This document shows positions 43,477-51,908 of a DNA stretch of 64,000 bases, one piece after another (the first letter of the stretch is position 1; every line of letters starts with the position of its first letter). This stretch comes from DASZQY01 sp036511595 (GTDB lineage Bacteria; Pseudomonadota; Alphaproteobacteria; Rhizobiales; Kaistiaceae). Location: the NCBI GenBank assembly GCA_036511595.1, contig DATCBY010000051.1, positions 11,385 to 75,384 on the forward strand. Reading direction: 5' to 3'. The position numbers and the translations under genes are program-made. The notes beneath the pieces were generated by a model, which searched no databases, was not told where the DNA came from, and saw nothing but the letters and a program-made list of their open reading frames with translations.

Positions 43477-44277
43477 CTAGGTTATCGACGCGCCGATGAG
43501 GAAGGCGACGACGGCGACCTGCTGGCACGCGCCGAGCGTATCGCCGGTGCGCCCGCCGAGAATGCGCGCGGTCAGGCGGATCATCGCGTAGGTGGCGAGC
43601 GCGGCCAACGCCCCGGCGAAGATGGTTGCCCACAGGCCGATCGAGGGGACGCCGACGATCACGGCGATCACGGCGGCCACGGCCAGCGCGACCAGCATGG
43701 CATTCTGGTCGGGGACGCCGGCGTCGTTGGAGAGGCCGCCGCTACGCGCCGCCGGCAGATCGTGCCAGAGACGAACGAGCGCCGCCCGCGAAACCGCTTC
43801 CGCGGCGACAAGCGCGAACGCCGCTTGCAGCGATCCGGTCGCGGCGACAGCGCTGAGCGCGCCAACCCGCAGCAGGATCGAGAACACCAGCGCCACGGCG
43901 CCATAGGTGCCGACACGGCTGTCGTCCATGATGGCGAGCTTCTTTTCGGTGGTGGCGCCACCGAAACTGTCGGCGCTGTCGGCCAGCCCGTCCTCGTGCA
44001 ACGCGCCGGTGATGAGGACGGTCGTGGCTATCGCCAGGGCCGCCGACACCAGGATCGAAACGCCAAGTCGCATCGCGACGACCAGGACGACGCCGCCGGC
44101 AAGCCCGACCAGGGCACCGACGACCGGAAAGACGCGTGCGCCATGACGGAAGTCCGGAACCTGCCGCGTGTCCATGCCGATCAGTCCGGCGGGAAGCCGT
44201 GTCAGGAAAATCGAAGCGGCCCTGATCTCGCCAAGCGCGACGCCGATTTCGCTGGGAATCGGCTGATTATCGCTCAT
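43477..44277 (-). CDS. cobS: Adenosylcobinamide-GDP ribazoletransferase CobS (CobV)
   Basis: The 266-residue membrane enzyme joins adenosylcobinamide-GDP and alpha-ribazole in the last steps of cobalamin synthesis. The signature ALHEDGLADSADSFGG is present near residue 90, with FFPVVGALVG-like hydrophobic segments and MDDSRVGTYGAVALV. It is divergent from cobT, which makes the alpha-ribazole precursor, across 126 bp; the two act in the same lower-ligand branch. The other cob genes are not in this window. Confidence 0.93.
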   Translation of the reverse strand: MSDNQPIPSEIGVALGEIRAASIFLTRLPAGLIGMDTRQVPDFRHGARVFPVVGALVGLAGGVVLVVAMRLGVSILVSAALAIATTVLITGALHEDGLADSADSFGGATTEKKLAIMDDSRVGTYGAVALVFSILLRVGALSAVAATGSLQAAFALVAAEAVSRAALVRLWHDLPAARSGGLSNDAGVPDQNAMLVALAVAAVIAVIVGVPSIGLWATIFAGALAALATYAMIRLTARILGGRTGDTLGACQQVAVVAFLIGASIT

Positions 44278-44403
44278 CGTCGTCTCCGTCGCCTGATGCG
44301 TAAGGCCGCATTGCGGTTGCCGGTGCGAAGATTATAGAACCTCGGCGCTGACCGGGCAAAGAACGCCCGCCCCATCTCCCTGAAGCAATGACTGGAGCCG
44401 CCG

Positions 44404-45432
44404 GTGGTCGCATCTTCTTCCGGGCTGCCGTTTGATGATTTTCGCGCTCTTGTCGCGAAGATGCCCGGCCCGGACGAAGCCGCGGCGGCGGCAGTGCGAA
44501 CCCGCGATGCAGTCCTGACCAAGCCGGCAGGCTCCCTCGGCCGTCTCGAATCACTCGTCGAATGGCTGGCCGCGTGGCAGGCAAAGGCGCCCCCAACCGT
44601 CAACCGGCCGCTGGTCGCCATCTTCGCCGGCAACCACGGCGTCACCGCGCAGGGTGTCTCGGCGTTCCCGGCGGCGGTTACGCGCCAGATGGTCGACAAT
44701 TTCGCTGCCGGCGGTGCCGCCATCAATCAGATTTGTCTCGCCTACGACCTGTCGCTCAAGGTCTACGATCTGGCGCTCGACCTGCCAACGGGCGACATCA
44801 CGCACGGCTCAGCGCTCGACGAAGCCACCTGCGCTGCCACGATGGCTTTTGGCATGGAGTCGACGGCCGGCGGCATCGATCTTCTCTGCATCGGTGAAAT
44901 GGGAATCGGCAACACCACGGTCGCGGCGGCGATCTTTGCCGCCCTGTTTGGCGGCGGGGCGGACGACTGGGTCGGTCCGGGAACCGGCGTCGACGCGGCC
45001 GGAATGGGCCGCAAGCGCGATGCGGTGACGGCGGCCCTTACCTGGCACACCGGCCATCTCGGCGATCCGCTGGAAGCGCTCGGCCGGGTGGGCGGTCGGG
45101 AAATCGCCGCGATGACCGGCGCAATCCTCGCGGCCAGGATCAACCGGGTGCCCGTGATCGTCGATGGCTACGTTGCCACGGCCGCCGCTGCGGTTCTCTT
45201 CGCCATGGATCCCGGCGCGCTTGACCATTGCCTGTTTGGCCACGTTTCGGCGGAGCCTGCCCACGCGCGCGCGCTGGCCCACATGGACAAGACGCCGCTG
45301 CTGAATCTTGGCATGCGGCTGGGAGAGGGGACGGGCGCTGCGCTCGCCGCCGGCATCGTCAAGGCGGCGGTTCGCCTGCACACCGGCATGGCGACCTTTA
45401 CCCAGGCCGGCGTGGCGACCAAGGAAACTTAG
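44404..45432 (+). CDS. cobT: Nicotinate-nucleotide-dimethylbenzimidazole phosphoribosyltransferase CobT (CobU)
   Basis: The 342-residue enzyme activates dimethylbenzimidazole to alpha-ribazole 5'-phosphate. Motifs are TKPAGSLGRLESLVEW, IFAGNHGVTAQGVSAFP, LLCIGEMGIGNTTVAAAI, and the catalytic-Glu segment LNLGMRLGEGTGAALA. It starts at a GTG with TGGAG upstream. Its 3' end overlaps the kinase gene on the other strand by 4 bp. It pairs functionally with the divergent cobS. Confidence 0.95.
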   Translation: MVASSSGLPFDDFRALVAKMPGPDEAAAAAVRTRDAVLTKPAGSLGRLESLVEWLAAWQAKAPPTVNRPLVAIFAGNHGVTAQGVSAFPAAVTRQMVDNFAAGGAAINQICLAYDLSLKVYDLALDLPTGDITHGSALDEATCAATMAFGMESTAGGIDLLCIGEMGIGNTTVAAAIFAALFGGGADDWVGPGTGVDAAGMGRKRDAVTAALTWHTGHLGDPLEALGRVGGREIAAMTGAILAARINRVPVIVDGYVATAAAAVLFAMDPGALDHCLFGHVSAEPAHARALAHMDKTPLLNLGMRLGEGTGAALAAGIVKAAVRLHTGMATFTQAGVATKET

Positions 45433-46973
45433 CCGGCCCGCAGCCAGCTGGCGCCGCGGCGCGGCGCCGTGCCGTCCATCGGCGGCAGCGCCTCCATCAC
45501 CCGCGATTGCGGGAAGGTAGCAATGACCTCCGTGCCCTCGCGCAATTTCGACCGCAATTCGAACGTGCCGTCGTGCGTCTCCATCAGGGCCTGGACGATG
45601 GGCAGGCCAAGGCCGGCGCCGCGCTCGGCGCTCTTGATGGCGATAGAGCCCTGGCCGAACGACGACAGCACGATCGGGATTTCCTCCTCCGGAATCCCCG
45701 GCCCGTTGTCTCGGATCGAGAGATATTGACCGCCGCCCGCGGCCCAACCGACTTTTATGGCGATCTCGCCACCGCTCGGCGTAAACTTGACCGCGTTGGA
45801 GAGCAGGTTGAGCGCGATCTGGCGAACCGCGCGATCGTCGGCCCAGAGCCGCGCCAGACTGCGCACGTAGCTTTCCGTGAAAGTGATGTCCTTGGCCGCC
45901 GCCTTTAGCTGCATCAGCCGCTGACATTCCTCCATGATGTGGACGAGATTCACCGGTTCCTCGTTCAGTTCGTAGCGCCCGGCCTCGATGCGCGACAGGT
46001 CGAGGATCTCGTTGATCAGGTTGAGGAGGTGCTGACCGCTGGTGTGAATGTCGCCGACGTAGTCCTTGTAGCGGTCGTTGCCGATCGGGCCGAGCACCTC
46101 CTTGCTGATGATTTCCGAAAAGCCGAGGATAGCGTTCAGCGGCGTGCGCAGTTCGTGACTCATGGTGGCCAGGAAACGCGACTTGGCGAGGTTAGACTCT
46201 TCCGCGCGCCGGCGCGATTCATCCGAAATCGACTTGGCGGTGCCCAGCTCCGCGATCAGTAAATCCTTCTCGACGCGATATTCCAGCATGGCGAGCGTCG
46301 CCGAGTTGAGGCGTGAAGCGAGAATGAGAAAGAACACCTGGGCCGCGATCGCCATGGCGGCGAGCGCCAGCAGGAGCACGTCGCCGCGGCCGATGTACTC
46401 GGCTGCGAGGACCACGGTAACCGGCACGGTGCCGGCTGCCGCCGCCGGCAGCATTGTCGAGGCGAGCGACGTGATGACCGCGACCACGACCAGCATGGTG
46501 GCGAACTGAAACACCTCGAGTCCGGCAAGATTGGCGCTGGCGCTTGGCAGCAGCACCAGCAGCACCGACCATGCCACGCCGCCGAGAAACTCAGCCACGA
46601 CGAAGCGGCGGGTCCAGCGCTGAAACGAAACCTCGTTTGCGGGTGCGACGATGTATTGGCGGCAGAGCAGCACCATTGCCACGTGGCTGGCAAGCACCAG
46701 CGCTGCCCACGCGGCGGCTACGTAAGGCGGAACCCAAAGGAGCGCGGCGGTCGCGACGATGACCACCAGCATGGGCACGGCGTAGGCGGCGCTGAGGCGA
46801 TTGCGGGCGTAGGTCAGCGCCAGTTCGTAATCGAACGCCGGCCGTGTGCCCGAGCCCGATGTCAGCCGTTCGCGGGTTTCGCGCACCGTGCGCAGCACAA
46901 CCCGGCGACGATCCGCCCGTTGCCGGCTCGCGACGGTCTTGTCACTTTCCGAATTGGCGACGCTCTGTCCCAT
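45429..46973 (-). CDS. Polytopic membrane sensor histidine kinase, PdhS/DivJ-like
   Basis: The 514-residue kinase has an N-terminal cytosolic segment, about six or seven membrane helices (roughly residues 60-235) without a large periplasmic domain, HisKA with TMSHELRTPLNAILGFSEII, and HATPase (NLLSNAVKFTPSGG, IRDNGPGIP, RGAGLGLPIVQALME). The HisKA region closely resembles that of the PleC-like kinase at 18492. This fits the PdhS group that controls DivK in alphaproteobacteria, but the substrate is not shown. I start it at the ATG at 46973. It lies next to cobT, convergent. Confidence 0.82.
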   Translation of the reverse strand: MGQSVANSESDKTVASRQRADRRRVVLRTVRETRERLTSGSGTRPAFDYELALTYARNRLSAAYAVPMLVVIVATAALLWVPPYVAAAWAALVLASHVAMVLLCRQYIVAPANEVSFQRWTRRFVVAEFLGGVAWSVLLVLLPSASANLAGLEVFQFATMLVVVAVITSLASTMLPAAAAGTVPVTVVLAAEYIGRGDVLLLALAAMAIAAQVFFLILASRLNSATLAMLEYRVEKDLLIAELGTAKSISDESRRRAEESNLAKSRFLATMSHELRTPLNAILGFSEIISKEVLGPIGNDRYKDYVGDIHTSGQHLLNLINEILDLSRIEAGRYELNEEPVNLVHIMEECQRLMQLKAAAKDITFTESYVRSLARLWADDRAVRQIALNLLSNAVKFTPSGGEIAIKVGWAAGGGQYLSIRDNGPGIPEEEIPIVLSSFGQGSIAIKSAERGAGLGLPIVQALMETHDGTFELRSKLREGTEVIATFPQSRVMEALPPMDGTAPRRGASWLRAG

Positions 46974-47104
46974 TCCGCTGCATTTCGCTCCGTCTTGGGG
47001 CCGGTGCCTCAAGGCCCGCAGGATCGGGGGAAATGCTTAATTTGATGCTCAACGCGGTTGATAAAATGCGTTCCCGCGCGGGTCGTGGCCGCTGCCCGCC
47101 TCGG

Positions 47105-47133
47105 TTGACATTCGCAGAAAGAATTTCTATTAC
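47105..47133 (+). promoter_or_regulatory. Sigma70-type promoter of the Lrp-family gene
   Basis: TTGACA (47105-47110) is followed after 17 bp by TATTAC (47128-47133). It points at the regulator gene that starts at 47214, with transcription expected to begin near 47140. Confidence 0.55.
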
Positions 47134-47154
47134 GTTCGCCTAAGACGGCGCTAT

Positions 47155-47171
47155 GTAGGATAATATCCTAC
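47155..47171. promoter_or_regulatory. Palindromic operator in the leader of the Lrp-family gene
   Basis: The 17-bp sequence GTAGGATAATATCCTAC is a perfect inverted repeat of 8 bp arms around one base. It resembles the AT-centred Lrp-type site and lies 15-30 bp downstream of the likely transcription start. Autorepression by the encoded Lrp-type protein is the simplest reading. Confidence 0.6.
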
Positions 47172-47213
47172 CTGAGCGACGGTTTAGGAACCAGCTTGCA
47201 GCAGAGGCATCCG

Positions 47214-47711
47214 ATGGTCGACCGGCTGGACCGCAAGATTCTGCAAATCCTGCAAGAGGACGCCACCGTTCCGGTGGCCGAGATCGGCCGCCGTGTCGGC
47301 CTGTCGACGACGCCCTGCTGGCGCCGGATTCAGAAGCTCGAGGAGGATGGGGTCATCACCGGACGCGTGGCGCTGCTCGACCCGCGCAAGGTGAACACCA
47401 AGGTTACCGCCTTCATCTCGATCACCACCAACCAGCACAACGAGGAATGGCTGAAGCGGTTCGCCGAGGTCATTCAGGACCTGCCGGAAGTGGTCGAGTT
47501 CTATCGCATGGCCGGACAGGTCGATTATCTGCTGCGCGTCGTCGTGCCGGACATCGAGGCCTACGACAATTTCTACAAGCGGCTCATATCCAAGATCGAC
47601 ATTGCCGATGTCTCGACGACGTTTGCCATGGAGCAGATCAAGTACACGACCGCGATGCCGCTGAGTTACGTCATCGTCGACAAGGAGAAGTCGAAGGCGG
47701 CTACCGCCTAG
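47214..47711 (+). CDS. Lrp/AsnC-family transcriptional regulator
   Basis: The 165-residue product has an N-terminal helix-turn-helix (LDRKILQILQEDATVPVAEI, then GLSTTPCWRRIQKLEEDGVI) and a RAM ligand-binding domain (VVEFYRMAGQVDYLLRVVVP, DIEAYDNFYKRLI). Family members sense amino acids. I use the ATG at 47214; an ATG at 47196 is also in frame. A promoter and a palindrome lie just upstream, which suggests autoregulation. Its target genes are not evident; the neighbouring genes run on the other strand. Confidence 0.92.
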   Translation: MVDRLDRKILQILQEDATVPVAEIGRRVGLSTTPCWRRIQKLEEDGVITGRVALLDPRKVNTKVTAFISITTNQHNEEWLKRFAEVIQDLPEVVEFYRMAGQVDYLLRVVVPDIEAYDNFYKRLISKIDIADVSTTFAMEQIKYTTAMPLSYVIVDKEKSKAATA

Positions 47712-48414
47712 GCAGCCGCCGGGCGATGCGCTCGATCGTGGCGGGATCGGTGAGTTCCCGCAGCGCGTCCTTGCCGATCCAGCGCGCCGTCTTGTCGTCG
47801 GAGGCGGCCAGCGCCCGGGCGAGATTGAGGGCAGGGCGGTTCAACGCGGGAGAGCGTTTGCCGATCTGGCGGAGCGCCCAGTTGACGGCCTTGCGCACGA
47901 AATTGCGCTGGTCCGTGGCGTGCGTCTCGGTCAGCGTCAGGAAAGGCAGGAACTCCGCACCCGGCGCGCCCTTGGCCCCGACGGCGTAGCCGGCAATCGT
48001 GGCGAATGCCGCCCGCCGCACGAACTCCCGTTCGTCCGCCGCCCATTTCGCCGCCTTCTCGGCCACGAACGGTGTCCGCGCGAAGACCTTCATGCACGCC
48101 TGATCGCAGAGATCCCAGGAATCGAACGCGCCCGCCCAGGCGTCCATCTGCCTGCGTGTCACCTTGTCCGGCTCGTCGACGAGCGCGGCAAGGATGCGGG
48201 CCTCGTGATAGCCGCTCGCCCAAAGCTCGGCGGCGAGCGCGTGATTTCGCCGGTACTTCCGCTCCAGTGGCCGCATCGCCGCCATCGACACGCCGAGCGC
48301 ATTGGCGGTGTTGATGCCGAAGCGCGCCATGCCGGCGCGGCCCTGCTCCGACCCCAATGACTTCAGTTCGGCCAGCACCGTCGCCGCCGAAGGCGCCGCA
48401 CCCGTGCGCGCCAT
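47701..48414 (-). CDS. DNA alkylation repair protein, AlkD-like HEAT-repeat fold
   Basis: The 237-residue, all-helical protein matches the AlkD-like group: an N-terminal LKSLGSEQGRAGMARFGI, WASGYHEARILAALV, DAWAGAFDSWDLCDQACMKV and HEAT-type helices to the end (NFVRKAVNWALRQIGKR). AlkD members excise alkylated bases without flipping them. The central Trp and Asp residues of the family appear in AWAGAFDSWD and NFVRKAVNW. Its start overlaps the stop of the dehydrogenase gene by one base, so they are coupled. Confidence 0.85.
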   Translation of the reverse strand: MARTGAAPSAATVLAELKSLGSEQGRAGMARFGINTANALGVSMAAMRPLERKYRRNHALAAELWASGYHEARILAALVDEPDKVTRRQMDAWAGAFDSWDLCDQACMKVFARTPFVAEKAAKWAADEREFVRRAAFATIAGYAVGAKGAPGAEFLPFLTLTETHATDQRNFVRKAVNWALRQIGKRSPALNRPALNLARALAASDDKTARWIGKDALRELTDPATIERIARRLPRR

Positions 48415-49286
48415 CAATCTTTCTCGAGGCGCGCGATCAGACTGGACGTGTCCCAACGGCGGCCGCCCATGGCTTGCACGTCGGCGTAGAACTGGTCGAC
48501 GAGCGCGGTCATCGGCAGCTTGGCGCCGGTGCTGCGCGCCTCCGCCAGCGTCATCCCCAGATCCTTGCGCATCCAGTCGACGGCGAAACCGAAGTCGAAC
48601 TTGCCGGCGTTCATCGTCTTGTAGCGGTTCTCCATCTGCCACGATTGCGCGGCGCCCTTGGAAATGACGCCGATCACCTTCTCGACGTCGAGGCCGGCGC
48701 GCTTGGCGAAATGGATGCCTTCCGCGATGCCTTCGACGACGCCGGCGATGCAGATCTGGTTGACCATCTTGGTGAGCTGCCCGGCGCCGGTCGGGCCCAT
48801 CAGCCCGACCATCTTGGCGTAGCCGTCGATGACCGGCTTGGCCTTGTCGAAGGTCGCCGGATCGCCGCCGACCATGACCGTGAGCTGGCCGTTCTCGGCC
48901 CCCGCCTGCCCCCCGGAAACCGGCGCGTCCAGGAAGCCGACACCCTTCGCCGAAGCCGCCGCTCCGATCTCGCGCGCCACCGTTGCCGAGGCGGTCGTGT
49001 TGTCGACGAGGATGGCGCCGGCCGTCATGCCGGCAAGCGCACCCTCTGCGCCAAGGACGACCGAGCGCAAGTCGTCGTCGTTGCCGACGCAGGTGAAGAC
49101 GAATTCGGCGCCGGCCGCGGCCGCCTTTGGCGTTGCCGCGGCAGCGCCGGCGTGCTCCGCCACCCACTTTGCCGCGCGCGCCGGCGTGCGATTGTAGACC
49201 GTGACGGCGTGACCGGCGCGCTTGGCGAGGTGCCCGGCCATCGGGTAGCCCATGACACCCAGGCCGAGGAAGGCAACTCTTGCCAT
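48414..49286 (-). CDS. 3-hydroxyisobutyrate dehydrogenase-like NAD(P)-dependent oxidoreductase
   Basis: The 290-residue enzyme belongs to the beta-hydroxyacid dehydrogenases. It has an NAD-binding start (VAFLGLGVMGYPMAGHLAK), the substrate motif FLDAPVSGGQAGAENGQLTV, the catalytic Lys in GAGQLTKMVNQICIA, and the C-terminal DFGFAVDWMRKDLGMTLAEA. Its substrate could be 3-hydroxyisobutyrate, tartronate semialdehyde or a similar acid. It is followed directly by the AlkD-like gene. Confidence 0.88.
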   Translation of the reverse strand: MARVAFLGLGVMGYPMAGHLAKRAGHAVTVYNRTPARAAKWVAEHAGAAAATPKAAAAGAEFVFTCVGNDDDLRSVVLGAEGALAGMTAGAILVDNTTASATVAREIGAAASAKGVGFLDAPVSGGQAGAENGQLTVMVGGDPATFDKAKPVIDGYAKMVGLMGPTGAGQLTKMVNQICIAGVVEGIAEGIHFAKRAGLDVEKVIGVISKGAAQSWQMENRYKTMNAGKFDFGFAVDWMRKDLGMTLAEARSTGAKLPMTALVDQFYADVQAMGGRRWDTSSLIARLEKD

Positions 49287-49352
49287 GTCGATTGCGTCCT
49301 TGCGTTTGTTGATGGTGATGTTGGCGAAACGGAGAGGGAAGTCTAGCCGAGG

Positions 49353-50177
49353 TCAGCGCCGCGCGGGAGCGCGAACGTGCCGCGTGATCCGCCGCTCTAT
49401 GGCGTTCACCACCCGGCCGAGTGCCTCGACGAGAACGAGATAGAACACCGCCGCCAGCAGGTAGAACGAGAGATCGTAGGTCTTCGAGAAGATGAAGCGC
49501 GTCTCCCCCATCAGGTCGAGAACGGTGACGATACTCGCCACCGCCGAGGCTTTGATCATCAGGATCACCTCATTGCCGTAGGGCCGCAACGCCACGATGA
49601 GCGCCTGCGGCAGGAGGATCCGGCGGAGGATCACGAAGGGGTGGAGACCGAGGGCGGCGGCGGCTTCGCGCTGCCCGTGCGGCACGTTGCGGATCGCGCC
49701 CGAAAGAATCTCGGATTGGTAGGCGGCAGTGTTGAGCGCGAACGAGAACACGGCGCAGTTGAAGGCGTCGCGGAAGAACCACCACAGGCCGATCGCCTTC
49801 AGCCCGCCGGCAAACTCGCCGGCGCCGTAGTAGACGAGGAAGAGCTGCGCGATCAGCGGCGTACCACGAAAGAAATAAGAATAGGCATAGGCAATTGTCC
49901 CGACGATGCGGTTCTTCGACAGTCGCCCCGCGGCAACCGGCAGCGAGATGATGGCACCGACCAGGACGGAGGCTGTGACCAGCTCGATCGTCGTGACGAA
50001 GCCGGTGAAGATGCGCCCGCCATAAGCGTCGATCCGCTCGGCGCTTACCGAGTGCGCCAGCACCAACACAAGAACGACCGCGACGATCGCCCACAGTGCG
50101 ATCAGCGCCACGCCGGTCGCGGTGATGCCGTCGGCGCGGCGGGCCCGCGGCGGGGCCGTGGCGAGAACCGCCGTCAT
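49353..50177 (-). CDS. Polar amino acid ABC transporter permease (HisM type)
   Basis: The 274-residue inner-membrane protein has the HisMQ-type permease fold: TGFVTTIELVTASVLVGAII, the SYFFRGTPLIAQLFLVYYGAG segment, the EAA loop GQREAAAALGLHPFVILRRI, and LLPQALIVALRPYGNEVI. It has about six helices. Its start overlaps the stop of the partner permease gene by 4 bp. It has a longer N-terminal extension than the partner. No ATP-binding subunit gene lies next to it. Confidence 0.9.
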   Translation of the reverse strand: MTAVLATAPPRARRADGITATGVALIALWAIVAVVLVLVLAHSVSAERIDAYGGRIFTGFVTTIELVTASVLVGAIISLPVAAGRLSKNRIVGTIAYAYSYFFRGTPLIAQLFLVYYGAGEFAGGLKAIGLWWFFRDAFNCAVFSFALNTAAYQSEILSGAIRNVPHGQREAAAALGLHPFVILRRILLPQALIVALRPYGNEVILMIKASAVASIVTVLDLMGETRFIFSKTYDLSFYLLAAVFYLVLVEALGRVVNAIERRITRHVRAPARR

Positions 50178-50881
50178 CGCCGCACTATGCCGCGCGACGC
50201 CCAGACATCGACGCGCCAGATGCCCAGCGACGCCACCATCGAGAGAACCAGGTAGATGGCGCAGGCGACGCCATAGAGGAAGAACGGTTGCTTGGTGAAG
50301 CCGACGGCGACCGCCGTCTGCCGCAGAAGATCGTTGAGCGTAATGACCGACACGAGGGCGGTGTCCTTCATCACGTTCAGCCAGAGATTGGACAGGCCGG
50401 GCAGCGCCAGCCGGATGAGCTGCGGGAAGATTACCAGCCGGATGGTCTGCGGACGCCTCAGACCAAGGGCGGTGGCCGCTTCGTATTGCCCGGCGGCTAT
50501 GCCGCGAAAGGCGGAAAGGAAGACCTCGCTGGCGTAGCTCGATAGCACCAGTCCAAGCGCCACCATGCCGGCAATGAACGGACTTATCTGGAACTGCGCG
50601 CCGAGCATCGCGGCGACGGTGCTCACGCCCGACTGCGCGCCGTAATAGACCAGGAAAAGGGTAAGAAGCTCAGGAATGCCGCGGAAGATGGTGGTGTAAA
50701 TCTGGGCGGCTACACGGATGAGCGGATCCGCCGACTGCTTGCCCAGCGCGACAAAGAAGCCGGCGACCAGCCCGACCGGTAGTGTCGCCAGCGACAGGCT
50801 GATCGTCACCAGCGCGCCGGCAAGAAGCTCGTCGCCCCAGCCGTCAGGCCCGAATCTCAGCAGGTCGAAGAGGTTCGACAA
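50174..50881 (-). CDS. Polar amino acid ABC transporter permease (HisQ type)
   Basis: The 235-residue permease shows TTIFRGIPELLTLFLVYYG, the EAA loop GQYEAATALGLRRPQTIRLV and IFPQLIRLALPGLSNLWLNV. It pairs with the HisM-type permease encoded directly after it to form the membrane channel of an importer for polar amino acids or opine-like compounds. The binding protein gene lies 101 bp upstream on the same strand. Confidence 0.9.
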   Translation of the reverse strand: MSNLFDLLRFGPDGWGDELLAGALVTISLSLATLPVGLVAGFFVALGKQSADPLIRVAAQIYTTIFRGIPELLTLFLVYYGAQSGVSTVAAMLGAQFQISPFIAGMVALGLVLSSYASEVFLSAFRGIAAGQYEAATALGLRRPQTIRLVIFPQLIRLALPGLSNLWLNVMKDTALVSVITLNDLLRQTAVAVGFTKQPFFLYGVACAIYLVLSMVASLGIWRVDVWASRGIVRR

Positions 50882-50982
50882 CCGACCGATCTACCCCCGC
50901 ATTTCCCGCCCGCGACTGTTCCGGGCGATCGCAACCGGAAGCGGATCGGACCGTGTCCGGCCCACTCCGGCAGAGACTACGA

Positions 50983-51756
50983 TCAATCGCCGTAAACGTC
51001 GAACGTGAAGTACTTGTCCTGGATTTTCTTGTAGGTGCCGTTGGCGCGAATGTCGGCGATGCCCTTGCTGAGCAGGTCCTTCAGGTCGGTGTCTTCCTTG
51101 CGGAGGCCGAAGCCGGCGCCGATACCATGGATTTCCGGAACCGGTTTGATCGTGCCGACGACCTTGCAGCAGGCCCTGTCGGGCGAATTCACCCAGCTGC
51201 TCACCACGACGACGTCGTCGTTGATCGCGTCGAGACGGCCGTTGGCGAGATCGAGCTTGGCGTCGTCGAGGTTCGGGTACTCCTTGATGCTGGAGTCGGT
51301 GAACGCCTTCTCGGCGTAGGTCGCGTGCGTGGTCGACGATTGCACGCCGATGGTCTTGCCGGCGAGGTCGGCCTTGGTCACGACTTTGATGGTGGTGTCC
51401 TTGGGCGCGATGATCGCCGCCGGTGTGTTGTAGTACTTGTCGGTGAAGGCGATTGTCTTCTCGCGCTCGGGCGTAATCGAGATCGACGAATCGATGACGT
51501 CGAACTTGTTGGCGAGGAGCGCCGGAATGATGCCATCGAAATCCTGGTTGACGTAGGTACACGTCGCTTTGATGTCGGCGCAGACGGCGTCCATGATGTC
51601 GATGTCGAAGCCGACGATCTTCTGGTTGGAATCGACCGACTCGAAGGGCGGATAAGTGGCATCCGAGCCGATCCGAATCGTGCTCCAGTCCTTGGCGCTG
51701 GCGAAACCGGTGGCGGCGACGAGCGCAAGCGCCGTGATGGTAAGGCGAGTTCCAAT
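50983..51756 (-). CDS. Polar amino acid ABC transporter periplasmic binding protein
   Basis: The mature part is a typical family 3 solute-binding protein: IRIGSDATYPPFESVDSNQK, GFDIDIMDAVCADI, DGIIPALLANKFDVIDSSIS, and NGTYKKIQDKYFTFDVYGD at the end. A signal peptide is clear (GTRLTITALALVAATGFASA then KDW). No ATG, GTG or TTG exists in frame just upstream of it. The best start is an ATT at 51756, directly before the signal peptide, with AGGGGA about 11 nt upstream; CTG codons further upstream are alternatives. A sequence error is also possible. Two Cys pairs are present in the mature protein. It precedes the two permease genes. Confidence 0.85.
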   Translation of the reverse strand: MGTRLTITALALVAATGFASAKDWSTIRIGSDATYPPFESVDSNQKIVGFDIDIMDAVCADIKATCTYVNQDFDGIIPALLANKFDVIDSSISITPEREKTIAFTDKYYNTPAAIIAPKDTTIKVVTKADLAGKTIGVQSSTTHATYAEKAFTDSSIKEYPNLDDAKLDLANGRLDAINDDVVVVSSWVNSPDRACCKVVGTIKPVPEIHGIGAGFGLRKEDTDLKDLLSKGIADIRANGTYKKIQDKYFTFDVYGD

Positions 51757-51908
51757 ACGCGTGACTGTTTCCCCTGAGGATTGGCCGAGAGCTTGTCCTC
51801 GGCTGGAAAGCGACAGCGCACCTTTTGTGAGAACTGCCTCATCTTTCCACCAAGGCAGTCGGGTTGCAACGCGACCGATTGCGCCCGTTTGACGCGATGG
51901 GGGCCAAC

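Noticed and set aside
44278..44403. Cobalamin riboswitch between cobS and cobT
   Set aside because: The gap is only 126 bp, no B12-box-like element is visible, and a full riboswitch would not fit with two promoters.
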